A stretch of DNA of 8,385 bases from an uncultured Propionibacteriaceae bacterium. GTDB lineage: Bacteria > Actinomycetota > Actinomycetes > Propionibacteriales > Propionibacteriaceae. Below the pieces are notes generated by a model, which was given only the letters and a program-made list of their open reading frames with translations, had not been told where the DNA came from and did not search any database. The translations under genes and the position numbers were made by a program. The stretch spans positions 1-8,385 of the forward strand of contig CAKZJI010000480.1 of NCBI GenBank assembly GCA_936941515.1. The letters are read 5' to 3'. This document shows, in pieces, positions 1 through 7,508 of the stretch; positions within the stretch are counted from its first letter, which is position 1; each line of letters begins with the position of its first letter.

Positions 1-1
1 C

Positions 2-3000
2 GAGCGGCCTGAGCCCATCGAGATCCCGGCCCCCCCGACCCTGGGAACCGAGCTCAGCCCCACCCCATTCCAGTTCCTGCTTCCCGTGGTGGGGGCATTG
101 ACATCTGTGGTGATGATGGTGGTGATGCGCAACGGGCAGCCCCTGTTCATGATGATCGCCGCCATCATCTTCATCGTGGCTCTGGTCAGCGGACTCGGAT
201 TCGCCCTGTCCAGCAGGGGTCGGGCCGCCAAGCAACTGCGGCTGCAGCGCAGCCGATACCTGGACTTCCTGGAACGCACACGCGACGAGCTGAGGCAGAA
301 GGCTGAGGAGACCCGCTCTGCGGCGCTGTCCCTGCATCCACGCCCGGCGGGGTTGCCCAGCTTCATCCTCGATCCGGAGAGGGTCTGGGAGCGTCGCCGC
401 ACCGACGCCGACCATCTTGAGGCCCGCATCGGCCTGGCGACGGTTCCGTGGTTCACACTCAACGTCCCGCACGCTGAAACCCCCGTCGAGCCCATCGACC
501 CGATCCTGCTGCGGGAGGCTGAGCTGCTGGCCAGCTCCCATGCCGCCATTGAGGCGATGCCCGCAACCGTGAGCCTGAGAGATGCGGCGGTGGTGACTGT
601 GATCGGCCCCCGGGAGCGCACCATTCCGCTGGTCCGGGCGCTCGTGCTGCAGCTCGCGGCGCACCAGCTTCCCGAGGACCTTGACCTGGCCGCCGTCTTC
701 ACAGTGAACGTCGCCCGGGATTGGACTGGATTCGATCTGCTCCCCCATGTTCACAACCCCGACCTGTTCGACGGCCCAGTTCCGGCACGCCGCATCGCCC
801 CTAGCCTGGCGGCCCTGAGCGACATCCTGGCCAGCGAGATGCAGGAGCGCTCCATCGCCGCCACCGCTGCCCGTCGCCGCGGAGGGCATGCGGAGGAGCT
901 TGCCCGCATGGTGATCATCGCCGATGAGCATGGCGGGGCCGCCGGCTCCCTGCGCCGCCCCGACCAGAGCCTCCACGATCGAGACCTTGCGATCACCGTC
1001 ATCCACCTGATCGACGATCGCCTTGATGAGCCCGATGACGTCGATATCCGCATCGATCTGCGGCAGGAGACCGCCACGATCACCACTGCTGCCCGCAGCT
1101 CGGAGCCCGACACCACGCAGTTCATTCCGGAGGGCGCCACCGACTGGCAGCTGGAGTCGATCGCCAGAGGCCTGGCTGCTCGACGCACGTTCAATGCCCT
1201 GCATCAGGAGGTCAGCGACGGCGAGCAGGCTGACATCGGCGAGCTGCTGGGGGTGGATCTGTACCGACCCATTGATCTGGAGCAGCTCTGGCGGCCTCGT
1301 TCGCCGGCGGACTTCCTGCGGGTGGCGTTCGGCGTCGACGACCAGGGCAAGGCCGTCTATCTGGACTTGAAGGAGAGCGCTCAGCAGGGCATGGGGCCGC
1401 ACGGCATCTGCATCGGCGCCACCGGCTCCGGCAAGTCGGAGATGCTGCGGACGCTGATCCTGTCGCTGGCAACGTCGCATTCTCCGGAGGATCTGTCGAT
1501 GATTCTCATCGACTACAAGGGCGGGGCAGCCTTCTCGCCTTTCGCGCCTCTGCCGCATCTGGCGGGGTTGATCGACAATCTGGCTGACGACCCCCAGCTG
1601 ACGGTGCGGGCGCGGGCCTCCCTGCAGGGCGAGGTCATGCGCCGACAGCAGCAGCTGAAGGACGCCGACTCGTCGCCGTCGATCACTCACTATCGGGAGT
1701 TGCGCCGCAACCGGCCGGAGCTGCCGCCGATGCCGCACCTGTTCGTGGTGATCGACGAGTTCGGTGAGCTGCTCACCGCGGAGCCGGACTTCATTGACCT
1801 GTTTCTGCAGATCGGCCGCATCGGACGCTCCATCGGCGTCCACCTGCTGCTCTCCAGCCAGCGCATCGAGGGCGGGAAGCTCCGTGGTCTGGACACCTAC
1901 CTCTCCTACCGCCTGGGGCTGAGGACGTTCAGCGAATCGGAGTCACAGCTGGTGCTGGCCTCCACCGACGCCTTCCACCTTCCGCCTCTGCCCGGCTACG
2001 GCTATCTGAAGGTCGACACGTCGGTGTATCAGCGGTTCCGGGCTGGCTACGTCTCGGGGCCGATGCCGCGTGGCCTGCGGCAGGAGACGGTCTCATCGGG
2101 TCCGCAGATCTATGAGTTGCCTGTCTACAACGGCATTGACGTCGACCAGCACAACCCGGAGGTGCCGGTGCTGCACCGCCCGGACACCAACCGCACCCTC
2201 GTCGACGAGGTGGTCTCCGCGTTGCGTCCCGAGGACACCGCGGTCAGGCCGATCTGGCTGCCACCGTTGTCCCCCCGGCTCACGTTGGGTCGGGTGCTGG
2301 ACGAGGCGAACACCGACCCGCTGAGTGTCATCGTCGGCCTGGAGGACGACCCCGCCCATCAGCGGCAGAACCCATGGACTCTGGACCTGACCAGCAGCGG
2401 CGGTCATGTTGCAATCGTCGGCAGCCCGCAGAGTGGGCGCACAACGTTGCTGCGCACCATCGCGGCCTCGTTGGCGCTGACCACCACGCCGCGGGAGGTC
2501 ACGGTCTACGGTCTGGACCTTTCCGGTGGGGGTCTGCGTCGCATTGAGGGTTTCCCACACGTCGGTGGTGTCGCCAGTCGCGGTGACTCGGACCGGATTC
2601 GTCGGCTCCTTGAGGAGCTGACCGTGATGCTTCAGGCCCGAGAGCAGCTGTTCAAGGCTCACGGCATCGATTCGATGTCACATCTGCGAAGCCTGCACGC
2701 CCAAGGACAGCTTCCCCAGGTGGCGAGTGCGGACATCGTGCTGCTCGTCGACGGCTACGGGCTGCTCCGCAGTGACTTTGACTCCTTGGATGAGACCTTC
2801 AACCGGCTGATGTTGCAGGCTTCCAGCTACGGCCTCCACCTGGTGTTGACGATGGGACGTTGGGGGGATCTCAGGATGGCCCACCAGAACCTGTTCGGCA
2901 ATCGGGTGGAGTTTAGGCTGAATGACCCAAGTGACTCGAACATCGAGCGGAAACTTGCTGCGACCATCCCCAACGACACCCCGGGACGGGTGCTCACCGA

Positions 3001-3871
3001 CAACAAGACACTCGCCCAGGTGGCGTTGCCGTCTCTCGAACTGGCGGAGGGCACCGATCTGGGTGAGGCTCTGGACGATTTGGTGCGTCAGGTCTCCGAG
3101 TCCTGGTCCGGCCCGTCTGCGGCTCCGATCCGGCTGCTGCCCAACCACATCGACCCAGCTTCGCTGCCCAGCCCTGCCCTGGAACCCCATGCCGTCCCCC
3201 TCGGTATCCGGCAGGACACGATGGGGCATGCGTTGTGGGATTTCTCCGACGCAGACCAGCATCTGCTGGTCCTGGGCGATGCGAAGTGCGGAAAGTCCAC
3301 CACGTTGCGCACCATCGCGCTGGGGCTGGTGGCGAGGTTCTCCCCCGAGGAGTTGGCCATCGCCGTTGTCGATCCGCGTGGTCACGTGGCGGGCTGCATC
3401 CCGGAGGACTATCTGGCCGCTCACGCCAGGTCGCTCCTGCAGGCCAGCGGGTTGGCTGCATCGATCGCCAGCGAGTTGGAGCAGCGTTCTTCCCGCAGCG
3501 CTGAGGAGCAGAGCCGGTCGCCACGGATCGTGGTGCTGGTCGATGACCATGACATCGTCTCGGCCGGTGGAGCGGAGCCGCTCAATGCGTTGATGCCCCA
3601 CCTGCCGGCGGCCCGTGACCTGAAACTGCACATCGTGGTCACGCGCCCTGTGGCGGGTTCCACCAGTGCCTTGTACAGCCCGTTCCTTCAGGCAGTGCGT
3701 GACACCGGTGGGGCGGTGCTGTTGATGTCCGGGGACCGCACTGAGGGGCAGGTCCTGCCCCGCGTGATCCCAGAGCGGCTTCAGCCCGGACGGGGCCGCT
3801 ACATTCGACGCGGCGAGAGTCCTCACATCATTCAAATAGCCGACACGAAGCGGTTCCCCGGTTCGACCTGA
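2..3871 (+). CDS. eccC: Type VII secretion motor ATPase EccC (FtsK/SpoIIIE family), 5'-truncated by window edge
   Basis: EccC is the membrane-anchored ATPase that recognises ESX/WXG100 substrates and drives their export through the T7SS membrane complex. The frame is open from base 2 with no stop before the GTG at 86. The upstream codons encode a Pro-rich stretch and the start of the first membrane helix, so the real start is upstream and about 1289 codons are visible, near the size of single-chain EccC proteins. Two hydrophobic segments (about 71-136 and 140-215) are the usual membrane anchor. Three ATPase modules follow. D1 has a canonical Walker A GATGSGKS (1415-1438) and Walker B ending in DE (1754-1759), with a DYKGGAAF motif between them. 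D2 has GSPQSGRT (2420-2443), Lys replaced by Arg, and a Walker B reading VDGYG (from 2747), so it is degenerate. D3 has GDAKCGKS (3275-3298) and VDDHD (from 3539). In studied EccC proteins D1 carries the activity and D3 binds the substrate signal. Family assignment is very secure; the numerical gene suffix cannot be assigned. Confidence 0.96.
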   Translation, partial: ERPEPIEIPAPPTLGTELSPTPFQFLLPVVGALTSVVMMVVMRNGQPLFMMIAAIIFIVALVSGLGFALSSRGRAAKQLRLQRSRYLDFLERTRDELRQKAEETRSAALSLHPRPAGLPSFILDPERVWERRRTDADHLEARIGLATVPWFTLNVPHAETPVEPIDPILLREAELLASSHAAIEAMPATVSLRDAAVVTVIGPRERTIPLVRALVLQLAAHQLPEDLDLAAVFTVNVARDWTGFDLLPHVHNPDLFDGPVPARRIAPSLAALSDILASEMQERSIAATAARRRGGHAEELARMVIIADEHGGAAGSLRRPDQSLHDRDLAITVIHLIDDRLDEPDDVDIRIDLRQETATITTAARSSEPDTTQFIPEGATDWQLESIARGLAARRTFNALHQEVSDGEQADIGELLGVDLYRPIDLEQLWRPRSPADFLRVAFGVDDQGKAVYLDLKESAQQGMGPHGICIGATGSGKSEMLRTLILSLATSHSPEDLSMILIDYKGGAAFSPFAPLPHLAGLIDNLADDPQLTVRARASLQGEVMRRQQQLKDADSSPSITHYRELRRNRPELPPMPHLFVVIDEFGELLTAEPDFIDLFLQIGRIGRSIGVHLLLSSQRIEGGKLRGLDTYLSYRLGLRTFSESESQLVLASTDAFHLPPLPGYGYLKVDTSVYQRFRAGYVSGPMPRGLRQETVSSGPQIYELPVYNGIDVDQHNPEVPVLHRPDTNRTLVDEVVSALRPEDTAVRPIWLPPLSPRLTLGRVLDEANTDPLSVIVGLEDDPAHQRQNPWTLDLTSSGGHVAIVGSPQSGRTTLLRTIAASLALTTTPREVTVYGLDLSGGGLRRIEGFPHVGGVASRGDSDRIRRLLEELTVMLQAREQLFKAHGIDSMSHLRSLHAQGQLPQVASADIVLLVDGYGLLRSDFDSLDETFNRLMLQASSYGLHLVLTMGRWGDLRMAHQNLFGNRVEFRLNDPSDSNIERKLAATIPNDTPGRVLTDNKTLAQVALPSLELAEGTDLGEALDDLVRQVSESWSGPSAAPIRLLPNHIDPASLPSPALEPHAVPLGIRQDTMGHALWDFSDADQHLLVLGDAKCGKSTTLRTIALGLVARFSPEELAIAVVDPRGHVAGCIPEDYLAAHARSLLQASGLAASIASELEQRSSRSAEEQSRSPRIVVLVDDHDIVSAGGAEPLNALMPHLPAARDLKLHIVVTRPVAGSTSALYSPFLQAVRDTGGAVLLMSGDRTEGQVLPRVIPERLQPGRGRYIRRGESPHIIQIADTKRFPGST

Positions 3872-3920
3872 GCACTTTTGAAAATTTCCTTCAGATGTTT
3901 CACTGGGCTCTGGAGCAACG

Positions 3921-3925
3921 AGAGG
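3921..3925 (+). promoter_or_regulatory. Ribosome binding site deciding the start at 3934
   Basis: AGAGG lies 8 bases before ATG 3934. The other in-frame ATG at 3895 and the TTG at 3878 have no comparable purine-rich element upstream. The protein from 3934 also begins directly with the conserved-looking beta strand pattern, which supports this start. Confidence 0.6.
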
Positions 3926-3933
3926 ACGTGGTC

Positions 3934-5182
3934 ATGCACTTGGTGGGATCAGCCTTCAGCTGTGAGGTTCCCGATGGGTGGCAGGAGGCCAGACAGCCCG
4001 GCTGCGTTATCGCGGCGTCCCCTGACGCGCCGCTGGGTTTCGCCCCCCAATGTGGTGCTCAGGGAGTCGGTCATTGAGGAGCGGCCCGATGCTTTGGCCG
4101 CCATCAGTCAGGCCAATCTCCGATCAACTGCCGAACTTCCCGGCGCGATGGTGATCCAGGTTGAGGCCCTGCAGCAGCACGGGGTGGAGCACCGCCGCAT
4201 CTGGATGCTCACCCCCGTCGCACCCGAGGAACTCCACGGCAACATCCTGTGCCTGCTCAGCGTCCAGGACCTTGTGATCACCGACGGGGTGATCGCTGAA
4301 CTCACCCTCACCCTCCCCTTGGTCGAATGGAGTCCTGAGGATCAGCACCAGGCCATCCTCGACACCCTCCAGGCCATGCCAACAGCCGAACGTGTGCCCC
4401 CTCCCACCACCACTTCCACCATCCCCGACGTGACTCTCGACACATGGGCCACCTCCCGTGACGGCGCACCTCGCGAGGACCTCACGGTGGTGACCCCACC
4501 AGATCTCGTCCTCCAGGCCAAGCCTCTCGTGCTCAGCGACGAGGCAGCCCAGCGCTTCTTCACGCACGCCGAACAACGGGTCTTCACCCCGGTCACGGGC
4601 AAAGAGAAGAATGAGCTCCTGAACGCGGGGCTCGTCGAACACGATGGAGCTCCCAGTCCAGCAGGGTTCTGGTACATCGACCATCTTCTGAGCGGAAAAG
4701 GCTGGACCATTATCGTCGCAACCCCTCAAGCGCAGGAGTTCCGGTTCTGGATCACCGACGCCACCACCATCTTCGTGGCCCCGAATCCAGAACAGGAGGG
4801 AACCAGTCTCCTGGGCTACTGCCCGTCCAACGATCTGTTCCGCATCCTGCTGGCCTGGGTGAACGCCACCCCAGCCTGGCCCATGGATATGGACTTGGAG
4901 CTCAGCGGAGAACAGTTGCGGGACAAGCTGGAACGCGACACGGTGGGTTTCAGCTCCAGCGGCGATGCCTCCGAGTTCGCGAACCATCCCTGGACCTTGC
5001 TGTCGCTGAGGAACAGTGATGGCGGGACCCACCTGAACTGGGTCCGCTCCCAGTCGCGGGGAGAAGCCACGACATGGCTCGACCCCTCCCTCCACAACAC
5101 CAGTGACCTGATCACCATCCAGCGACACAGCGGTGCTGGGCTCTGGCTACCGCTGACCGCGATCATCACCGAAAACAGTTAG
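3934..5182 (+). CDS. T7SS-associated two-domain protein (LpqN/DUF1795-like N-terminus, EspG-like C-terminus), split by an apparent frameshift
   Basis: The gene is read in frame 1 from ATG 3934 to the C-run at 4043-4048, then in frame 2 to the TAG at 5180-5182, giving about 415 residues if one C is skipped. Unshifted, the first frame stops at 4075-4077. The frame-2 sequence before the C-run (from TTG 3878) is Arg/Ser/Trp-rich and not protein-like, while frame 1 there gives FSCEVPDGW, the F-x-P-x-GW opening typical of LpqN/DUF1795 (DcrB-like) domains. That domain continues in frame 2 as PNVVLRES and ends in beta strands near residue 140. A Pro/Thr linker (about residues 149-165) leads to a mixed alpha/beta C-terminal half (about 189-415) laid out like EspG-type ESX chaperones. 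No signal peptide or membrane segment is seen. It sits 62 bases after eccC and 7 bases before the helical-partner gene, so it is probably in the same operon. A role as substrate chaperone or adaptor is inferred. Domain names rest on pattern recognition only. Confidence 0.65.
4043..4048 (+). other. C6 homopolymer at a frame switch
   Basis: The reading frame that looks protein-coding changes here. Five Cs would give a continuous frame reading Phe-Ala-Pro-Asn-Val-Val; the six present push it out of frame. It is a natural site for strand slippage, base-calling error, or +1 slippage on a CCC-C proline codon. Confidence 0.7.
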
Positions 5183-5189
5183 GAACGCC

Positions 5190-5549
5190 ATGACCTATCA
5201 CAAGGTGAACGCCCCAGCCTGCTTCGGGATCTTCACCAAGACGGAGCAGGAGAACCAGAACGCCAAGAACTCCCATCAGTCCGTCTCGCATGATATTGAC
5301 GCCCTGGGCTCTGCCTGCACCGGGAAAAGCGCCAAGCTCGCGTCATCGTTGAACGCCGTCTACAACAGGGTCCTCACGACAGCCATGACCGGCTCCGAGC
5401 AGCAGGTTGCAAGTGCTGTTGCTGGTGGCAGGCAGGCGGTGGCTACGATCCAGCGGGCTGATGCCGAGATGGCCTCCGCGACCGAAAGCGCCGAACGCCG
5501 AGCGCACAGCGTCGACGAGGTACGCATCACGGATGGGAAGAACATATGA
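5190..5549 (+). CDS. Small alpha-helical ESX/WXG100-like partner protein (119 aa)
   Basis: A 119-residue, Ala/Ser/Gln-rich, Cys-poor protein without signal peptide or membrane segment. It reads as two or three amphipathic helices (roughly residues 17-45, 48-66 and 68-108), the size and character of WXG100-superfamily subunits, but with no W-x-G motif at the turn. The pattern GIFTKTEQ near the N-terminus followed by long Ala-rich helices recalls small actinobacterial T7SS-locus families such as DUF6507; this is a weak match from memory. The start ATG 5190 is preceded by AGGA (5181-5184) overlapping the upstream stop codon. Its own TGA overlaps the effector start as ATGA at 5546-5549, so the two are translationally coupled. 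By analogy with the helical Lap partners encoded next to LXG toxins in Firmicutes, it may pair with the downstream effector for export; that role is inferred. Confidence 0.75.
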   Translation: MTYHKVNAPACFGIFTKTEQENQNAKNSHQSVSHDIDALGSACTGKSAKLASSLNAVYNRVLTTAMTGSEQQVASAVAGGRQAVATIQRADAEMASATESAERRAHSVDEVRITDGKNI

Positions 5550-6799
5550 AGGTCGAGACCAGCGAACTTGAGAACTGGCCGGACCCGGAGGCCATCTTCA
5601 ACTCCGCCTCCAGCCTGATGGCCCGAGGTGCCGAATTCCACACCAACATTGAGGGCGCCCACAGCACGTGGAAGGGACTGGCCGCTGGAGACAACTATGT
5701 CACTCCGCACAGCGATCTCCTGTACTCGGCCCTTGATCCTGCTCTCGCCACGGCCCAGCGCGCCTCGGACGGCTGCACCAGCGTCAAAACAGCGATGACG
5801 CTCTTCTCTGACCAGATCAGCACGCTGAAGGCGGAACGTGATTCCTTGAAGTCTGAGGTGGAGGCCTACAACAACAAGGAACAACCTACGGATGCCGTCC
5901 AGCTCGCCGATTATGACCAGGAGGGGCTGAGACTCCAGGTGAGGGTGAACGATCTGGTTCACAGGTACGAGGCAGCGATCAACGAGTGCGCCAACCAGCT
6001 GTCCTCGATCGGGGACGACGGTCTCCCAGAGGAAGGAGCCCCAGCATGGCAGGGGCTGGCGGGTGACACATTCATCTCCGCCCTCGCGGCTTCAGCAGAA
6101 AGCTACAAGTTCAACCTAGAACACGTCATCAAACGATTCTACGTGCGCATCTTTGGCGTGGAGTTCGATTTCAAGTACAGCAGCTCCTACAACCGCACCA
6201 CCTTCTGGGACTGGAAATCGTGGAAACCGCAACCACACCAAGGCGGCAGCTTCCTGACTCGATTCTCAGCGGCTCTGCGGGAAACCTTCCTCGGCCCTCC
6301 ACGGGGAAACTGGGGTCCCTCGACGGTCATCAAACCACACGGCATGCAGCCAGCCCGGTTGGCCAACCCGCTCAGCTGGTTCGGCGCAGGCACGGAGCAC
6401 ACTTCACACACCTACACCGGAGTCACAGCTGCAGGTCGAATCGCTGGACGGAGCCTCTTCGTGCTCGGCGTCGGGCTCACCTACGCCAGTGAGCACGAGA
6501 AGGTGGACAAACGCTTCCGCGAGGAACATCCCGAGATGACTGCAGATGAAAGACAGAGTCGAGTCATCGAAACCGCATCCGTGAGAACCGGATCACAGGT
6601 ACTCGCATCCGCCTTCGTAGGAGCCGCCGTCGGATCCGTCCTTCCCGTCTCTGGAACCGCCGTCGGCCTAGCCGTCGGATTCGGAGTAGGCCTGGTGATG
6701 AGCTTTGATCACGATGGCGACGGCAAGACCCTCGGCGACAATGCCGCCGACTTCGGAGAATTTGTCTGGAACTGGAGCAAAGGGCTGTTTGGGGAATGA
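5546..6799 (+). CDS. Putative T7SS effector with WXG-like N-terminal helices and C-terminal glycine-zipper membrane-active domain
   Basis: A 417-residue protein, probably exported by the adjacent T7SS. The N-terminal half is helical, with W-x-G motifs at W42-K-G44 and W168-Q-G170 (the latter followed by LAGDTF as in WXG100 proteins) and a coiled coil around residues 86-108. Y-x-x-x-D/E matches occur at Y60 and Y108. A Trp/aromatic-rich middle region (about 196-260) follows. The C-terminal part has a hydrophobic helix (about 295-312), a charged helix, and then a long Gly-rich hydrophobic segment (about 348-387) with repeated GxxxG spacing, including GTAVGLAVGFGVG. Such glycine zippers occur in membrane-permeabilising toxins, for example the LXG toxin TelE. 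It ends in a 30-residue tail, 388-417, that is duplicated downstream. There is no recognisable enzymatic motif, so pore formation is the inferred activity. Its TGA overlaps the membrane-protein start as ATGA, the usual toxin-immunity arrangement. Confidence 0.75.
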   Translation: MKVETSELENWPDPEAIFNSASSLMARGAEFHTNIEGAHSTWKGLAAGDNYVTPHSDLLYSALDPALATAQRASDGCTSVKTAMTLFSDQISTLKAERDSLKSEVEAYNNKEQPTDAVQLADYDQEGLRLQVRVNDLVHRYEAAINECANQLSSIGDDGLPEEGAPAWQGLAGDTFISALAASAESYKFNLEHVIKRFYVRIFGVEFDFKYSSSYNRTTFWDWKSWKPQPHQGGSFLTRFSAALRETFLGPPRGNWGPSTVIKPHGMQPARLANPLSWFGAGTEHTSHTYTGVTAAGRIAGRSLFVLGVGLTYASEHEKVDKRFREEHPEMTADERQSRVIETASVRTGSQVLASAFVGAAVGSVLPVSGTAVGLAVGFGVGLVMSFDHDGDGKTLGDNAADFGEFVWNWSKGLFGE

Positions 6800-7263
6800 G
6801 CACCATCATCATTCTTTTAGAAGGCCTTACCGGGGAAATCATCGTGACGGCAATTTTCCTGATTGTCATCGGCTTAATCTGCCTCCGGGTGGGCTGGGTT
6901 GCCTACACCGAACCCACTCCAAGATTCGTCCTCCACTACACCGGCTGGACCTGCCCACCCCTGGCCATGCTCTACGGCGGCATCGCCATGCTGCTGATAG
7001 GGCTGCTTGCCCCGGTCACCGAGCTGAAAGAGTTGGAGGCAGCCATCCCCGACCTCATCCTGGGAGTACTCGGCCTGACCTGGGTGTTCTGCGGAGTCAC
7101 CTTCCTCCTTGGTTTCTTTTTCTGGTTCCCTCCCTTCCTCCTCCCACTCTGGTATCGCCGAGCCCGGAAAGCAGGCATTCCCCGCAACGACCCCCACGCC
7201 ATGGGCGCATTCAAAGCACTCCCGGTCGAACAACAAAAAACCGCAGCAAAAAACAAAAGATGA
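6796..7263 (+). CDS. Polytopic membrane protein, presumed immunity protein (copy 1)
   Basis: A 155-residue membrane protein coupled to the effector by ATGA (6796-6799). Predicted helices: TM1 about residues 5-30, TM2 about 53-72, and a long hydrophobic stretch about 86-120 containing WFPPF, which may be one helix plus a re-entrant or second helix. The basic cluster RRARK (121-125) places the 35-residue C-terminal tail in the cytoplasm by the positive-inside rule. The loop between TM1 and TM2 (residues 32-57) includes YTEPTPR and a Cys in WTCPP; it and residues 94-155 are almost unchanged in the next copy, while TM1 and residues 58-93 differ. I do not recognise a named family. The immunity role rests on its position directly after a glycine-zipper effector, its membrane location, and its amplification in an array. 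Codon use becomes A-rich at the 3' end (EQQKTAAKNKR). Confidence 0.75.
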   Translation: MSTIIILLEGLTGEIIVTAIFLIVIGLICLRVGWVAYTEPTPRFVLHYTGWTCPPLAMLYGGIAMLLIGLLAPVTELKELEAAIPDLILGVLGLTWVFCGVTFLLGFFFWFPPFLLPLWYRRARKAGIPRNDPHAMGAFKALPVEQQKTAAKNKR

Positions 7264-7292
7264 CAGCACAAAGAAAAACGACCCATTGAGGC

Positions 7293-7301
7293 TTATCCAC
7301 A
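7293..7301 (+). other. DnaA-box-like nonamer TTATCCACA
   Basis: A perfect match to the classical DnaA box, in the spacer just after copy 1. It recurs at 7999-8007 because the spacer is duplicated. A single box per unit does not make an origin; the function is unknown and the match could be chance. Confidence 0.35.
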
Positions 7302-7317
7302 GCTGTTAGCAACTGGG

Positions 7318-7346
7318 TTCCGACAAGAAGATTTGCAGTTTCCGAC
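7318..7346 (+). promoter_or_regulatory. Paired TTCCGAC direct repeats, operator-like (unit 1)
   Basis: TTCCGAC occurs at 7318-7324 and 7340-7346, 22 bp apart (about two helical turns), ending 26 bp before a TTGACA element. The pair is preserved in unit 2 (8024-8030 and 8046-8052). Binding by a regulator is inferred. Confidence 0.35.
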
Positions 7347-7372
7347 ACCCCCATGAATAGGCCCCACTCCCC

Positions 7373-7400
7373 TTGACAAAAACCACTCAAAAAGTATTCA
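7373..7400 (+). promoter_or_regulatory. Promoter-like element upstream of tail ORF 1
   Basis: TTGACA (7373-7378), a 16-bp A-rich spacer, and TATTCA (7395-7400). The predicted transcript would start about 7407, at or next to the ATG at 7410, making it leaderless or nearly so. In that case the AGGAA at 7400-7404 would not be in the message; alternatively AGGAA is a ribosome site on a read-through transcript. The -35 match is perfect, the -10 weak. Confidence 0.4.
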
Positions 7401-7409
7401 GGAATCGCT

Positions 7410-7508
7410 ATGAGCATCCCCACAGGAAACAGCGAAAGCTTGGGAGATCATGTCGCCGACGCTAGAGAAGCCGTCTGGAACTGGGGTAAGGGGCTGTTCG
7501 GCGGATGA
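7410..7508 (+). CDS. Effector-tail mini-ORF 1 (32 aa), orphan C-terminus of the upstream effector
   Basis: A 32-codon ORF beginning MSIPTGN and ending in VWNWGKGLFGG. It aligns with the last ~28 residues of the effector (388-417, ending VWNWSKGLFGE), sharing SLGD/TLGD, VAD/AAD and the W-N-W-x-K-G-L-F-G end. The start has AGGAA 5 bases upstream, and the TGA overlaps the following membrane gene as ATGA (7505-7508), exactly as in the full-length effector. It lacks the glycine-zipper segment and so is unlikely to be toxic alone. It may serve as a coupling leader for the immunity gene, a remnant of a duplicated effector, or a recombination homology arm. Confidence 0.65.
   Translation: MSIPTGNSESLGDHVADAREAVWNWGKGLFGG

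Noticed and set aside
86..88. GTG as the start codon of the eccC gene
   Set aside because: The frame is open back to base 2 and the upstream codons encode the expected Pro-rich segment and the beginning of the first membrane helix. The start lies outside the window.
2678..3835. Long minus-strand open frame (385 codons) opposite eccC
   Set aside because: It is a GC-rich shadow of a well-supported eccC frame, with Gln/Arg/His-rich composition and no domain signals. The same applies to the minus frames at 2093-2662, 4124-5128 and 5360-5962.
3878..3905. Promoter (TTGAAA) between eccC and the next gene
   Set aside because: No credible -10 hexamer occurs at 16-18 bp and the gap is only 62 bp, so read-through from eccC is simpler.
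3878..4042. TTG-initiated N-terminus in frame 2 for the gene after eccC
   Set aside because: The translation is Arg/Ser/Trp-rich without family resemblance and there is no ribosome site. Frame 1 from 3934 gives a recognisable domain opening.
6706..6741. EF-hand-like calcium loop (DHDGDGKTLGDN) in the effector
   Set aside because: The position-12 acidic residue is Asn, the hydrophobic position 8 is Thr, and most acidic residues are lost in the duplicated tails, so calcium binding is not supported.
7264..7409. Rho-independent terminator in the module spacer
   Set aside because: I could not find a GC-rich hairpin followed by a T-run on the plus strand in either spacer.
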